Shown one piece after another: positions 1-9,355 of a DNA stretch of 64,000 nucleotides. The stretch's first letter is position 1, and each line of letters opens with the position of its first letter. The DNA is from Pseudoxanthobacter soli DSM 19599 (GTDB lineage: Bacteria; Pseudomonadota; Alphaproteobacteria; Rhizobiales; Segnochrobactraceae): positions 372,001 to 436,000 of the forward strand of contig NZ_FRXO01000001.1 in assembly GCF_900148505.1 (NCBI RefSeq). Reading direction: 5' to 3'. The notes under the pieces are model-generated. The model was not told where the DNA came from, searched no databases, and worked only from the letters and a program-made list of their open reading frames with translations. The translations under genes and the position numbers were made by a program.

Positions 1-2
1 CG

Positions 3-26
3 CCATCCGCAGGGTCGCTTTCATGA
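3..26 (+). CDS. 3' end of upstream gene, probably tatB (partial)
   Basis: Only the last seven codons and a TGA stop are in the window. The stop overlaps the ATG of tatC in an ATGA arrangement. TatB is the usual gene before tatC in alphaproteobacteria, so this is probably its C-terminus. The identification rests on position only, because seven residues carry no signature. Confidence 0.4.
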   Translation, partial: PSAGSLS

Positions 27-814
27 GTGCCGAAGAAGACGACATCGAAGCTTCCCGTGCGCCGCTGCTCGATCACCTGATCGAACTCAGGTCGCGTCTG
101 ATCAAGTCTCTGGCCGCAATCCTCGTTGCGTTCCTGGTCTGCTTCTATTTTGCGTCCGACATCTTCAATATTCTCATCATTCCCTATGAGCATGTTGTCG
201 GCAATTCGCGTCCGATCGAGCTGATCTATACGGCGCCGCAGGAATATTTCTTCACGCAGTTGAAACTCGGCATGTTCGGAGCGCTGTTCCTGGCGTTTCC
301 GGTGGTGGCGAGCCAGATCTACATGTTCGTGGCGCCGGGGCTTTACCGCAACGAGCGCAAGGCGTTCCTGCCGTTCCTCGTCGCCACGCCGATCCTGTTC
401 GCCATGGGCGCGCTGCTGGTGTTCTTCCTCGTCATGCCGATGGCGCTGCATTTCTTCGTCAGCATGGAGCAGCACGGCGGACCGGGGCAGGCGAGCATCT
501 ACCTGCTGCCGAAGGTGAGCGAATATCTCGGGCTCATCATGGTGCTGATCTTCGCGTTCGGCATCGTGTTCCAGTTGCCTGTCGTCCTGACGCTGCTGGC
601 GCGAGCCGGCATCGTGACGGCGAAGGATCTGCGCTCCAAGCGGCGTTATGCCATCGTGATTGCCTTCATCATCGCCGCGGTGCTGACGCCGCCCGATCCG
701 GTCAGCCAGATCAGTCTTGCGATCCCGGCGATGCTTCTCTACGAAGTGTCCATCTTCGCCGTCCGTTCGATCGAGCGGTCGCGTGCGGCGGCTGCGGCCG
801 CCGAGGCGTCCTAG
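23..814 (+). CDS. tatC: Sec-independent protein translocase TatC
   Basis: TatC is the polytopic core of the Tat system and, with TatB, binds twin-arginine signal peptides of folded proteins at the inner membrane. The 263-residue length and the pattern of six hydrophobic segments fit the family. The N-terminal cytosolic motif HLIELRSRL (about residues 18-26) is the conserved signal-peptide-binding segment. The ATG overlaps the upstream stop (ATGA), which implies translational coupling in a tat operon. The alanine-rich C-terminal tail is cytosolic. At least one protein in this window (the binding protein at 45.5 kb) has a likely Tat signal and would be a client. Confidence 0.97.
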   Translation: MSAEEDDIEASRAPLLDHLIELRSRLIKSLAAILVAFLVCFYFASDIFNILIIPYEHVVGNSRPIELIYTAPQEYFFTQLKLGMFGALFLAFPVVASQIYMFVAPGLYRNERKAFLPFLVATPILFAMGALLVFFLVMPMALHFFVSMEQHGGPGQASIYLLPKVSEYLGLIMVLIFAFGIVFQLPVVLTLLARAGIVTAKDLRSKRRYAIVIAFIIAAVLTPPDPVSQISLAIPAMLLYEVSIFAVRSIERSRAAAAAAEAS

Positions 815-841
815 GGCCATCCCGGACGTCTCCCGGCGGCA

Positions 842-866
842 ATCCGGCCGGAGCGTGCGGCCGGAT
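842..866. terminator. hairpin between tatC and serS
   Basis: ATCCGGCCG and CGGCCGGAT form a perfect 9-bp stem around a 7-nt loop, 28 nt after the tatC stop. No T-run follows, so it may be a Rho-assisted terminator or a transcript-stabilising hairpin. Confidence 0.4.
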
Positions 867-923
867 CCCGTCGTTCGACCGGTGGCGTGCCTTGCCCGAA
901 CGGCCGAACGCCGGAGTTTCCCG

Positions 924-2204
924 ATGCTTGATATCCGCTGGATCCGCGACAACCCGGACGCGCTGGATCGCGCGCTGCTGTCCCGCGGCGAGGCGCCGCG
1001 TGCGGCCGACCTGATCAAGCTCGACGACCGCCGCCGGCAGATCACCACGGATCTCCAGCTTCTGCAGGAGCGCCGCAATGCCGCCTCGAAGGAGATCGGC
1101 AAGGCCAAGGCCGCCAAGGACGATGCCCGCGCCGAGGAACTGATGGCCGAGGTCGCGCTCCTGAAGGAGCGGCTGCCGGCCGACGAGGCCCTGCTGCGGG
1201 TCGCCGAGACCGCGATCGAGGAAGCCCTCGCCCGCGTGCCGAACGTTCCCCTCGAGGACGTGCCCGTCGGCCGCGACGAGGCGGACAATGTCGAGATCCG
1301 CAAGGTCGGCACGATGCCGTCGCTCGGCTTCGCGCCGCGCCAGCATTTCGAGATCGGCGAAGCGCTCGGCCTGATGGACTTCGAGGCCGCCTCGAAGCTC
1401 GCCGGCACGCGCTTCGTGGTCCTGAAGGGCGCGCTCGCCCGGCTCGAACGCGCGCTCGCCCAGTTCATGCTGAACCTCCACACCGGCGAGCACGGCTACC
1501 AGGAAGTGGCGCCGCCGCTGATGGTGCGCGACGAGGTGATGTACGGCACCGCCCAGTTGCCGAAGTTCGCCGACGACCAGTTCCGCACGCTCGACGGCCG
1601 CTGGCTGATTCCGACCGCCGAAGTGCCGCTGACGAACCTCGTCCGCGAACAGATCCTGGACGAAACCGCTTTGCCGCTGCGTTTCGCGGCCTATACGCCG
1701 TGCTTCCGCCTCGAAGCCGGATCGGCCGGACGCGATACCCGCGGGATGTTGCGCCAGCATCAGTTCGGCAAGGTGGAACTCGTTTCCATCACCACGCCCG
1801 AGACGTCCTCGGCGGAACACGAGCGCCTGGTCGGGTGCGCCGAAGAGGTGCTGAAGCGGCTCGGGCTGCACTATCGCGTCGTCACGCTCTGCACCGGCGA
1901 CATGGGCTTCGGTGCCACAAAGACCTACGATATCGAGGTCTGGCTTCCCGGGCAGAACACCTATCGCGAGATCTCGTCGTGCTCGGTGTGCGGCGATTTC
2001 CAGGCGCGGCGCATGGGCGCGCGTTATCGCGCGGCCGATGCCAAGAGCCCGCGTTTCGTGCACACGCTGAACGGCTCCGGCCTTGCGGTCGGCCGTACGC
2101 TCATCGCGGTGATCGAGAACTATCAGAACGAGGACGGCTCGGTGACGATCCCCGACGTGCTTCGGCCCTATATGGGCGGTCTGGAGCGCATTGGCGGCGT
2201 CTGA
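924..2204 (+). CDS. serS: Seryl-tRNA synthetase
   Basis: This cytosolic class II synthetase charges tRNA-Ser (and tRNA-Sec) with serine. The open frame extends upstream to 717, but the family start [14 protein letters not shown] lies at 924, preceded by GGAG at a 7-nt spacing, giving 426 residues, the normal length. Residues 1-105 form the charged coiled-coil arm that binds the tRNA variable arm. The class II core follows, with motif 2 ([14 protein letters not shown]) and motif 3 ([18 protein letters not shown]). It follows tatC by 109 bp and precedes surE, a common Hyphomicrobiales order. Confidence 0.97.
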   Translation: MLDIRWIRDNPDALDRALLSRGEAPRAADLIKLDDRRRQITTDLQLLQERRNAASKEIGKAKAAKDDARAEELMAEVALLKERLPADEALLRVAETAIEEALARVPNVPLEDVPVGRDEADNVEIRKVGTMPSLGFAPRQHFEIGEALGLMDFEAASKLAGTRFVVLKGALARLERALAQFMLNLHTGEHGYQEVAPPLMVRDEVMYGTAQLPKFADDQFRTLDGRWLIPTAEVPLTNLVREQILDETALPLRFAAYTPCFRLEAGSAGRDTRGMLRQHQFGKVELVSITTPETSSAEHERLVGCAEEVLKRLGLHYRVVTLCTGDMGFGATKTYDIEVWLPGQNTYREISSCSVCGDFQARRMGARYRAADAKSPRFVHTLNGSGLAVGRTLIAVIENYQNEDGSVTIPDVLRPYMGGLERIGGV

Positions 2205-2217
2205 GACGACACTTCCG

Positions 2218-2240
2218 GTCCGCGCGGTCACCGCGCGGAC
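2218..2240. terminator. GC hairpin after serS
   Basis: GTCCGCGCGG and CCGCGCGGAC pair perfectly over 10 bp with a 3-nt TCA loop, beginning 13 nt after the serS stop. Only a short ATTT follows. It is terminator-like but lacks a full U-tract. Confidence 0.5.
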
Positions 2241-2482
2241 ATGATTTCCGGGCAAGGCTCGTCTTCTGGGCAGCGCGCGTCTTCCCGACAAGAGGCTCCT
2301 CGCAAGGACGTGCCGCGCGGCCGCCGCCGCCGGTCGGTCAGGGCTGCTTTCGGGTGGATTCCGACGGGGGCGGCGCTATCTGACCGTAAACAACGCGATC
2401 CCGATTCCGCAACGACTGCATATCCCTCGCCATTCGGACGGCTCGATCTGAACGGGATAGGCTCAAGCACCCGAGGCCCGCC

Positions 2483-3253
2483 ATGCGCATCCTGCTCACC
2501 AACGACGACGGCATCCACGCACCGGGGCTGGAGGCGCTTGAGCGCATCGCCCGCGCGCTGTCGGACGACGTCTGGGTGGTGGCGCCGGAGACCGACCAGT
2601 CCGGCAAATCCCATTCCGTCACGCTGAGCGATCCGCTTCGAGTGCGCGATCTCGGCGGGCAGCGTTTTGCCGTGCGCGGCACGCCGACCGACTGCGTCAT
2701 CATGGCCGCCTGCAATCTGATGCCGCGTCGGCCCGACCTCGTCCTTTCCGGGGTGAACCGCGGCCAGAACGTCGCCGACGACATCACCTATTCCGGCACC
2801 GTTGCCGGCGCGATGGAAGGCACGCTGCTCGGCATCCGGTCGATCGCGCTTTCACAGGCCTTCGGCCCCCAGAACCGCAACGAGCCCTCGTTCGAGGCGG
2901 CAGAGGCGTTCGGACCGAAGCTGATCCGCGATCTCGTCAGCTACGACCTGCCCCAGGGGACGCTGCTCAACGTCAACTTTCCCAACCGCAAGCCGTCGGA
3001 GATCGAGGGCGTCGAGGTGACGGTGCAGGGCCGCAGGCCCGAGGAGTTCGTCTCGGTCGACGAGCGCTCCGATGGGCGCGGCAATCCCTATTACTGGATC
3101 GTCTACGGCCATACCCCGTTCGAATCCGAGCCCGGCACCGATTTGCGGTGCATGGCCGAGGGACGGATATCGGTCACGCCGCTCAGGCTGGATTATACTT
3201 CCCATGCGAATCTGACCGCGCTGCGCGATCACCTGTCCGTACGAGCCGATTGA
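2483..3253 (+). CDS. surE: 5'/3'-nucleotidase SurE
   Basis: SurE is a cytosolic, metal-dependent phosphatase acting on nucleoside 5'- and 3'-monophosphates, linked to stationary-phase survival. The 256 residues show the family metal site: LLTNDDGIHAPG at the N-terminus (tandem Asp), the SGKSHSVTLS segment and LSGVNRGQN. GAGG lies 8 nt before the ATG. pcm follows after 16 bp in the same direction; surE-pcm pairing is widespread in proteobacteria and suggests a joint role in damage repair. Confidence 0.96.
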   Translation: MRILLTNDDGIHAPGLEALERIARALSDDVWVVAPETDQSGKSHSVTLSDPLRVRDLGGQRFAVRGTPTDCVIMAACNLMPRRPDLVLSGVNRGQNVADDITYSGTVAGAMEGTLLGIRSIALSQAFGPQNRNEPSFEAAEAFGPKLIRDLVSYDLPQGTLLNVNFPNRKPSEIEGVEVTVQGRRPEEFVSVDERSDGRGNPYYWIVYGHTPFESEPGTDLRCMAEGRISVTPLRLDYTSHANLTALRDHLSVRAD

Positions 3254-3269
3254 GGGCCTCACCGCGACT

Positions 3270-3935
3270 ATGGGCAACGAGCCGACACAGGCCGAAACCG
3301 ACCGCATCGCCCTTGCCAACCTGGTGCTGACCCTGCGGCGGCGGGGCGTGCGGGACAGGCGGATCTACGCCGCCATCGAGAACATCCCGCGGCGGATGTT
3401 CCTGTCGATCGAGAACAAAGCCCACGCCTGGGAAGACCGCCCGCTTCCGATCGAGTGCGGGCAGACCATCTCCGCGCCGTCCATGGTGGCGATGATGACC
3501 GAGGCGCTGGAAGTCGGCCCGGGCGACCGCGTGCTGGAGATCGGAACCGGCTCCGGCTACCAGACGAGCGTGCTGAGCCGGCTCTGCCGCGAGGTCTACA
3601 CCATCGAGCGCTACCGCTCGCTGACCGCGCTTGCCGAGGAACGGTTCGCGGTGCTGCGCTTCTCCAATATCGTCACGCGGGTAGACGACGGCATCAACGG
3701 CTGGCCGGAAAAGGCGCCGTTCGACCGTATCCTCGTCACGGCGTCCGCCCAGGCGGCGCCCCGGGCGCTGGTCGAGCAGCTCAAGGTCGGCGGCATCATG
3801 GTGATGCCGCTCGGTCCCGCCGTCGGCCCGCAGCAGCTCATGAAAGTGGTGCGCACCCAGCGGGGCGCCGACCTGACGGCCGTCGGCCCGGTCCGCTTTG
3901 TGCCCCTCGTGCCAGGCGTCGCCAACAAGTTGTAA
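3270..3935 (+). CDS. pcm: Protein-L-isoaspartate O-methyltransferase
   Basis: The enzyme methylates isoaspartyl residues from S-adenosylmethionine, starting repair of spontaneously damaged proteins in the cytosol. SAM motif I is clear (VLEIGTGSGYQTSVL, about residues 88-102), and the N-terminal region with the PLPI..GQTISAPSM segment is typical of Pcm. At 221 residues it has normal length. It is probably cotranscribed with surE, 16 bp upstream. The last codons (GVANKL-stop) form the first unit of a short tandem repeat that continues beyond the stop, so the C-terminus may have been remodelled by repeat slippage. Confidence 0.95.
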   Translation: MGNEPTQAETDRIALANLVLTLRRRGVRDRRIYAAIENIPRRMFLSIENKAHAWEDRPLPIECGQTISAPSMVAMMTEALEVGPGDRVLEIGTGSGYQTSVLSRLCREVYTIERYRSLTALAEERFAVLRFSNIVTRVDDGINGWPEKAPFDRILVTASAQAAPRALVEQLKVGGIMVMPLGPAVGPQQLMKVVRTQRGADLTAVGPVRFVPLVPGVANKL

Positions 3936-3994
3936 AGAGCGTCGCCAACAAGCTTTAAGGAAGCGGCGCCAAAAAGTTGTGAGAAAGCGTCGCC
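3916..3994. repeat. 23-24 bp tandem repeat over the pcm stop codon
   Basis: The unit GCGTCGCCAACAAG(T/C)T(G/T)TAA begins at 3916 and recurs at 3939 and, with changes, at 3963; a fourth partial GCGTCGCC begins at 3987. Units 1 and 2 each encode VANKL followed by a stop in their own frame. It fills the space between convergent pcm and hisC. Confidence 0.8.
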
Positions 3995-3998
3995 GCCG

Positions 3999-4014
3999 GA
4001 GAACGGGGCCGTTC

Positions 4015-4016
<2 letters not shown>
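3999..4016. terminator. hairpin between convergent pcm and hisC
   Basis: GAGAACGG and CCGTTCTC form an 8-bp perfect stem with a GG loop that overlaps the hisC stop codon. It has no U-tract on either strand and may end transcription from both sides. Confidence 0.4.
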
Positions 4017-5070
<1,054 letters not shown>

Positions 5071-5147
5071 GACGATGACCTGAAAGGCGGAAACGCGCGT
5101 GACGCATGGAAGCGCACAAAGCGCCCGCAAATGCAACTGCCGGCCGG

Positions 5148-5759
5148 TTACGCGCCGGCCCGGACCGCAGCTTCCGCAGCAGCGAGATCGTCCGGCGTGT
5201 TGAGGTTGAAGAACGGATCGATATCACGGGCCGGAACCGCGAACGACACGGCGATGGCAGCATGCCGCGCCTGCCACCGGGCGACGCTGCGATCGTCCTG
5301 GCCGGCCAGCCATTCGATGAGGTCGCCCGACAGCGATGTCGGCGTTGCCGCGAAGACCGGGTGAGGCCGCCCGCCTGAGGCTGCCACGGCGATCCGGCCG
5401 TCCGCTGCTGCTGCGAGCCGCCCGGCGAGGTCCGCCGGGAAGAACGGCGTGTCGACGGCGACGGTGACCAGCAGGGGCGCGCCCAGATCACGAGCCCAGA
5501 GCAGGCCGGCGAGCAGGCCGGCGAGCGGACCCTGCCGTCCGGGAACAGGGTCGCGGAGAACGGGGAGGTCGTCCGGCAGCGCCGGCACGCCGTCATCCAC
5601 CCCCCGGTTGACCGCAAGCGGTCCGACTTGCGGCGCGAGGCGCGATACGGCCCGCTGGAGCAGCGTTCGTCCGGCAAGTTCCGTCGTCGCCTTGTCGCTT
5701 CCCATGCGACGCGAAGCGCCGCCGGCAAGAACCAGGCCGGCAACGTCATTGCGCGACAT
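5148..5759 (-). CDS. mobA: Molybdenum cofactor guanylyltransferase MobA
   Basis: MobA transfers GMP from GTP to molybdopterin, forming the guanine dinucleotide cofactor of DMSO-reductase-family enzymes. The nucleotide-binding loop [16 protein letters not shown] is at the N-terminus, and [13 protein letters not shown] near the C-terminus is the conserved closing motif. I chose the ATG at 5759 (203 residues); starts at 5801 and 5810 are possible because no start has a good ribosome site. A molybdopterin oxidoreductase (59.9 kb) and moaA (10.8 kb) in the window fit a need for this cofactor. Confidence 0.9.
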   Translation of the reverse strand: MSRNDVAGLVLAGGASRRMGSDKATTELAGRTLLQRAVSRLAPQVGPLAVNRGVDDGVPALPDDLPVLRDPVPGRQGPLAGLLAGLLWARDLGAPLLVTVAVDTPFFPADLAGRLAAAADGRIAVAASGGRPHPVFAATPTSLSGDLIEWLAGQDDRSVARWQARHAAIAVSFAVPARDIDPFFNLNTPDDLAAAEAAVRAGA

Positions 5760-5914
5760 GAACGGAGGTTGGGGCGCTGCTTTGAAATCGGCTATGACCA
5801 TACCCACCATTAGAACGTTCGGCGCCCGCGGGAAAAGGGGACGCCGCGTTTGAGCGTGCGGCCCGCCTGGCGGGGGAATCGGGCGATGTCGGCTTCGGCC
5901 TGGAGGACAGCGAC

Positions 5915-7099
5915 GTGAGCGAGTTGAACAAGGCGGCGGTGCTGGAAGCGCTCAAGGCCGTGACCGGGCCTGACGGCACCGGCGACGTGGTTTCGCTCGG
6001 CCTCGTGTCGGATGTGTTCGTCTCAGATGGGCGGGTGGCGTTCTCGATCACGGTGCCGGAGACGCGGGCGCGTGAACTGGAGCCGCTGCGGCTTGCCGCC
6101 GAGCGCACCGTGCTGGCGCTGCGGGGCGTGGAGCGCGCCATGGTGGCGCTGACCGCGGAGCGGCCCGGCGGGGCGGGCCATCCCGCCCACGCGAACCACG
6201 GCCACGGACGTCACCCGCATCCTGCCGGGACCGCTGACCCCGCGCACCGCGCGCCGCCGCAAGCCCCGGGCGGGCCGCAGGCGGCGACGCGCATGGGCGT
6301 TCCCGGTGTCGCCTCGCTGATCGCGGTCGCCTCCGGCAAGGGTGGCGTCGGCAAGTCCACGACGGCGGTCAACCTCGCGCTTGCGCTGAAGGATCTCGGC
6401 CTGAAGATCGGCGTGCTCGATGCCGACGTCTACGGTCCGTCGATTCCGAAGCTGCTCGGCCTCTCCGGGCGCCCGCAGACCGTCGACGGCCGCACGCTGG
6501 TGCCGATGGAGGCCCATGGCCTGAAGGCGATGTCCATCGGCCTCCTGATCGACGAGGGCACGCCGATGATCTGGCGCGGACCGATGGTGGTGTCGGCCCT
6601 CCGGCAGATGCTGATGGACACAGCGTGGGGCGAACTCGACGCCATCGTCATCGACATGCCCCCCGGCACCGGCGACGTGCAACTGAGCCTCGCGCAGCAG
6701 GCGCCGATCACCGGGGCCGTGATCGTCTCCACGCCGCAGGATCTCGCGCTGATCGACGCACGAAAGGGTCTCGCGATGTTCCAGAAGGTCGAGGTGCCCG
6801 TCCTCGGCATCGTCGAGAACATGAGCACCTTCATCTGCCCGCACTGCGGCACGCGGTCAGACATCTTCGGCCACGGCGGCGCCCGGCACGAAGCCGAGGC
6901 GCTCGGCGTGCCTTTTCTCGGCGAGATCCCTCTCGCCATGGCGATCCGCGAGCGTTCCGACGCCGGCAACCCCATCGTTGCCGCGGAGCCGAGCGGCCCG
7001 CATGCCGCGGCCTATCGCGCGGCGGCGGCCGCGATGTGGGACGAGGTCGCCGTCCTGCGCAACAAGGGCCGCAGGGCGCCTGCCATCGTCATCGAATAG
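5915..7099 (+). CDS. mrp: Mrp/ApbC family iron-sulfur carrier ATPase
   Basis: Mrp proteins are cytosolic dimeric P-loop ATPases that carry and deliver Fe-S clusters. Residues 1-80 form a MIP18/DUF59 domain; residues 141-149 carry the deviant Walker A (GKGGVGKST) of the MinD/Mrp class; CPHC near residue 310 is the cluster-binding CxxC. The GTG start is fixed by GGAGG 8 nt upstream. The linker between the two domains (about 89-111) has seven histidines and many prolines, unusual for the family and possibly metal-binding. It is transcribed divergently from mobA. It may serve the Fe-S enzymes encoded nearby (MoaA, FumA, Edd). Confidence 0.94.
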   Translation: MSELNKAAVLEALKAVTGPDGTGDVVSLGLVSDVFVSDGRVAFSITVPETRARELEPLRLAAERTVLALRGVERAMVALTAERPGGAGHPAHANHGHGRHPHPAGTADPAHRAPPQAPGGPQAATRMGVPGVASLIAVASGKGGVGKSTTAVNLALALKDLGLKIGVLDADVYGPSIPKLLGLSGRPQTVDGRTLVPMEAHGLKAMSIGLLIDEGTPMIWRGPMVVSALRQMLMDTAWGELDAIVIDMPPGTGDVQLSLAQQAPITGAVIVSTPQDLALIDARKGLAMFQKVEVPVLGIVENMSTFICPHCGTRSDIFGHGGARHEAEALGVPFLGEIPLAMAIRERSDAGNPIVAAEPSGPHAAAYRAAAAAMWDEVAVLRNKGRRAPAIVIE

Positions 7100-7112
7100 C
7101 CGAGCTGCAACG

Positions 7113-7161
7113 GCTGAAGGCCCCGGAGCCGGCCGGTTCACCAGGCCCCGGTGCCTTCAGC
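7113..7161 (+). terminator. terminator after mrp
   Basis: GCTGAAGGC and GCCTTCAGC form a 9-bp stem enclosing a GC-rich inner segment, 13 nt after the mrp stop and followed by TTT. It also lies between mrp and the convergent methyltransferase. Confidence 0.55.
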
Positions 7162-7194
7162 TTTGATGCGGCGAGGCTGCGTTGCGCCGTCGGC

Positions 7195-7962
7195 TCACGG
7201 CACCGTGGCTTCCAGGGTCATGGTGTCGAGGGTGAACGAGCCGTCGTCCTCGAACTCGAAGTGATGGCGCGCCTCGTCGGGTGCCATGTCCTGCAGCGAG
7301 CGGATTGCTTCCGCGTGCACCGCCGGGGTGCGGATGCGCGCGATCCAGGGCGCGAACTCCAGCCGCAGCCGGCGCCGCGTCAGGCGGCCGGCGGCGAAGC
7401 CGGCCCGGGTGACGGCTGCGACCCACTCGTCCCGCGAATAGTTGCGGACGTGGGACGGATCCCGCATCAGCTCGATCGTCTGCAGGAAGGTGTCCAGCAA
7501 CGGCGTGCCCGGCGAGCAGACGTCCATGAACACCGCCATGCCGCCACGGCGCGTAACGCGGCGCGCTTCCGCCAGCCCGGCGTCGAGATCGTTCCAGTGG
7601 TGGGCGCTGAATCGGCTTGCCACGAAATCAAAGGTTTCGTCGGAGAAGGGCAGGCGCTCGGCGGTGCCGCGTTCGGTCGAGAGGTTCGTGATGCCGCGGC
7701 GCCCGGCCTCGGCTTCCACCGCCGCCAGCATCTTCGCCGACAGATCGTAGGCCACCACCAGTCCGCTGGAGGGCGCCATCGCGAACGCCGCATGACCGCC
7801 GCCGCAGCCGAGATCGAGCGCGCGCGCGGGCTGCCGGCCGGCGGCCAGCGCATGGAGCGCGGCCAGATCCTCGCCGGCTGCGTGAACGGCGCTCGCCACA
7901 TAGGCGGCAGCCTGGGGGCCGAACTGGTCGTCGACCAGCGTCAAGTGATTGGTCTTCGCCAT
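7195..7962 (-). CDS. Class I SAM-dependent methyltransferase
   Basis: This is a 255-residue cytosolic methyltransferase with a Rossmann fold. Motif I, ALDLGCGGGHAAF (about residues 48-60), and the LPFSDETFDFVASRFSAHHW segment typical of UbiE/Methyltransf_11 relatives are clear. AGGGAGA lies 8 nt before the ATG. The substrate is unknown; ubiE identity is unlikely because the ubiquinone-specific context is missing. It is divergent from an MmyB-type regulator, which suggests that regulator controls it. The protein ends in an acidic strand near ..TMTLEATVP. Confidence 0.9.
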   Translation of the reverse strand: MAKTNHLTLVDDQFGPQAAAYVASAVHAAGEDLAALHALAAGRQPARALDLGCGGGHAAFAMAPSSGLVVAYDLSAKMLAAVEAEAGRRGITNLSTERGTAERLPFSDETFDFVASRFSAHHWNDLDAGLAEARRVTRRGGMAVFMDVCSPGTPLLDTFLQTIELMRDPSHVRNYSRDEWVAAVTRAGFAAGRLTRRRLRLEFAPWIARIRTPAVHAEAIRSLQDMAPDEARHHFEFEDDGSFTLDTMTLEATVP

Positions 7963-8122
7963 CGTGGCGTCTCCCTGGCAATCGCGGCCCGACGCTCTGT
8001 CGGCGGCCGCTTCGAGGCTTCAGCACGGAGATGGAGCGGATTGATGGTGCCCGGTGAATATGCCGGGCATTTCAGTGCCGGCGCGGAGCCGGCGGCCGCA
8101 GCATCCCGCGAACTTCGACAGG

Positions 8123-8148
8123 GTTACCGGTGCCGGATAACTGGTAAC
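8123..8148. promoter_or_regulatory. inverted repeat, candidate operator of the MmyB-type regulator
   Basis: GTTACCGGT and ACTGGTAAC (one mismatch in nine) flank an 8-nt spacer, centred about 33 bp before the regulator gene and in the divergent gap to the methyltransferase. The position and symmetry fit autoregulation; this is inference. Confidence 0.5.
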
Positions 8149-8168
8149 AGATCCAAACTTATCCTGGT

Positions 8169-8981
8169 ATGTTTGGCACCATGGATCCGGTCATCACATC
8201 CCGCCGGGCGCTCGGCGCCTTCGTCCGCGCCCATCGCGCCCGGTTAAGTCCCGCCGATGTCGGCCTGCCGATCGGCGAGCGCCGCCGCACGCCCGGATTG
8301 CGGCGTGAGGAGCTTGCCCGGCTCTGCGGGATGAGCACGACCTGGTGCACCTGGATCGAGCAGGGCCGCGACATGTCGCTCGGCGTGGCCGCGCTGTCGC
8401 GTCTGGCCGCTGCCCTGAAGCTCGGACGGGCGGAGCGGGCCTATCTGTTCGAACTCGCCGGCAAGCGCGATCCGGTGGGTGTGCATCCGGCGGACGACGT
8501 CCTTCCGCCGTCCATCCAGCACGCGGTCGAGGCGATCTCGGTGCCGGCCTACGTTCTCGACGGGCGGTGCGACGCACGGGCGTGGAATGCTCCCGCCGCG
8601 CGGCTGTTCGTCGGCTGGCTCGATGGCGATCATGACCGCAATCTGTTGCGGTATATCTTCCTGTCGCCGGCCTCCCGGCAGCTGATCCTGGACTTCGAAC
8701 GCCGCGCCGCGCGCGTGCTGGCGGAGTTTCGTGCCGACTACAGCCGCCACATGGCCGATGATGCGATGGGAGGACTGGTGGAGGAACTGACGGTCGCGAG
8801 CCCGCTGTTCGCGCGGCTCTGGGCCGCGCAGGACGTGCTCGGCCGTGACGGCGGCGAGCGCACCTTCGCCCATCCGCTGGACGGTTTCATCCGCGCCGAG
8901 CAGGTGACATGGACGCTCGGCGGCGCCATCGGCGGGCGGCCAGACCTCAAGCTTTCCATGCTGGTGCCGCAGTCCGGTTGA
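8169..8981 (+). CDS. XRE-family regulator with MmyB-like ligand-binding domain
   Basis: Residues about 10-85 hold an HTH of the XRE class in the form typical of this group (RRTPGLRREELARLCGMS..WCTWIEQGRD). Residues about 105-265 match the PAS-like MmyB ligand-binding region, which in relatives binds a hydrophobic ligand (WNAPAARLF, FERRAARVLAEFRADYSRH and HPLDGFI segments). These regulators usually repress a divergent neighbour, here the methyltransferase. Two starts are possible (8169 and 8181); neither has a Shine-Dalgarno, so a leaderless transcript is possible. The ligand is unknown. Confidence 0.88.
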   Translation: MFGTMDPVITSRRALGAFVRAHRARLSPADVGLPIGERRRTPGLRREELARLCGMSTTWCTWIEQGRDMSLGVAALSRLAAALKLGRAERAYLFELAGKRDPVGVHPADDVLPPSIQHAVEAISVPAYVLDGRCDARAWNAPAARLFVGWLDGDHDRNLLRYIFLSPASRQLILDFERRAARVLAEFRADYSRHMADDAMGGLVEELTVASPLFARLWAAQDVLGRDGGERTFAHPLDGFIRAEQVTWTLGGAIGGRPDLKLSMLVPQSG

Positions 8982-9355
8982 AGCACATCGCACCCGTCCG
9001 GCCGACTTGTTCGTCATCGCGCACCGGCCGCAACCCTCGCGGCGAGCGTTGAACGCCCATATCTGCCGACCTGAACCAGCGGCCGCGGCATCATCTCTCA
9101 TTGATAGACAGCGTGCGTCCGGCGTCGAAGCCGCAAATATCCATCACTGTGATCTTTATCGATTACTATTCTGTCTATAAATAGTCATATTTAATTAATT
9201 CGAACTGCATGTTTTTATCGATAAATCGGCAGTGAAAGAAAGTGTAACTGTGTTACATTACCAAAAATTCACTGGATTTAAGGCCGGGATGAGATCAGAA
9301 CGGCGAAAGAGGGGCGGCGATGAAAGCGCCCCCAACGTTCACGAACAGGTGACTT
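8982..9355. other. AT-rich intergenic region upstream of hcp
   Basis: The 374-bp gap has no credible gene. From about 9100 to 9260 it becomes strikingly AT-rich compared with its surroundings. It holds a TATAAA box at 9176-9181 (candidate -10 of hcp), TTTATCGAT at 9155-9163 and again at 9214-9222, the second within a 12-bp palindrome (TTTATCGATAAA, 9214-9225), and the inverted repeat at 9243-9257. It looks like a regulated promoter region, possibly acquired. Confidence 0.6.
9243..9257. promoter_or_regulatory. TGTAAC-TGT-GTTACA inverted repeat before hcp
   Basis: This is a perfect 6-bp inverted repeat with a 3-nt centre, about 100 bp before the hcp start and just downstream of the AT-rich promoter-like tract. 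Its size fits a dimeric repressor site. No cognate regulator is proven. Confidence 0.4.

Noticed and set aside
711-2291. 526-codon reverse frame opposite serS
   Set aside because: serS is certain; the antisense frame is a codon-bias shadow.
5490-5530. Short GAGCAGGCCGGC repeat inside mobA
   Set aside because: It encodes a repeated Leu-Ala-Gly stretch within a normal domain and is explained by the protein sequence.
9243-9257. Sigma-54 promoter for hcp, common for T6SS genes
   Set aside because: No TGGCAC-N5-TTGC element was found in the gap.
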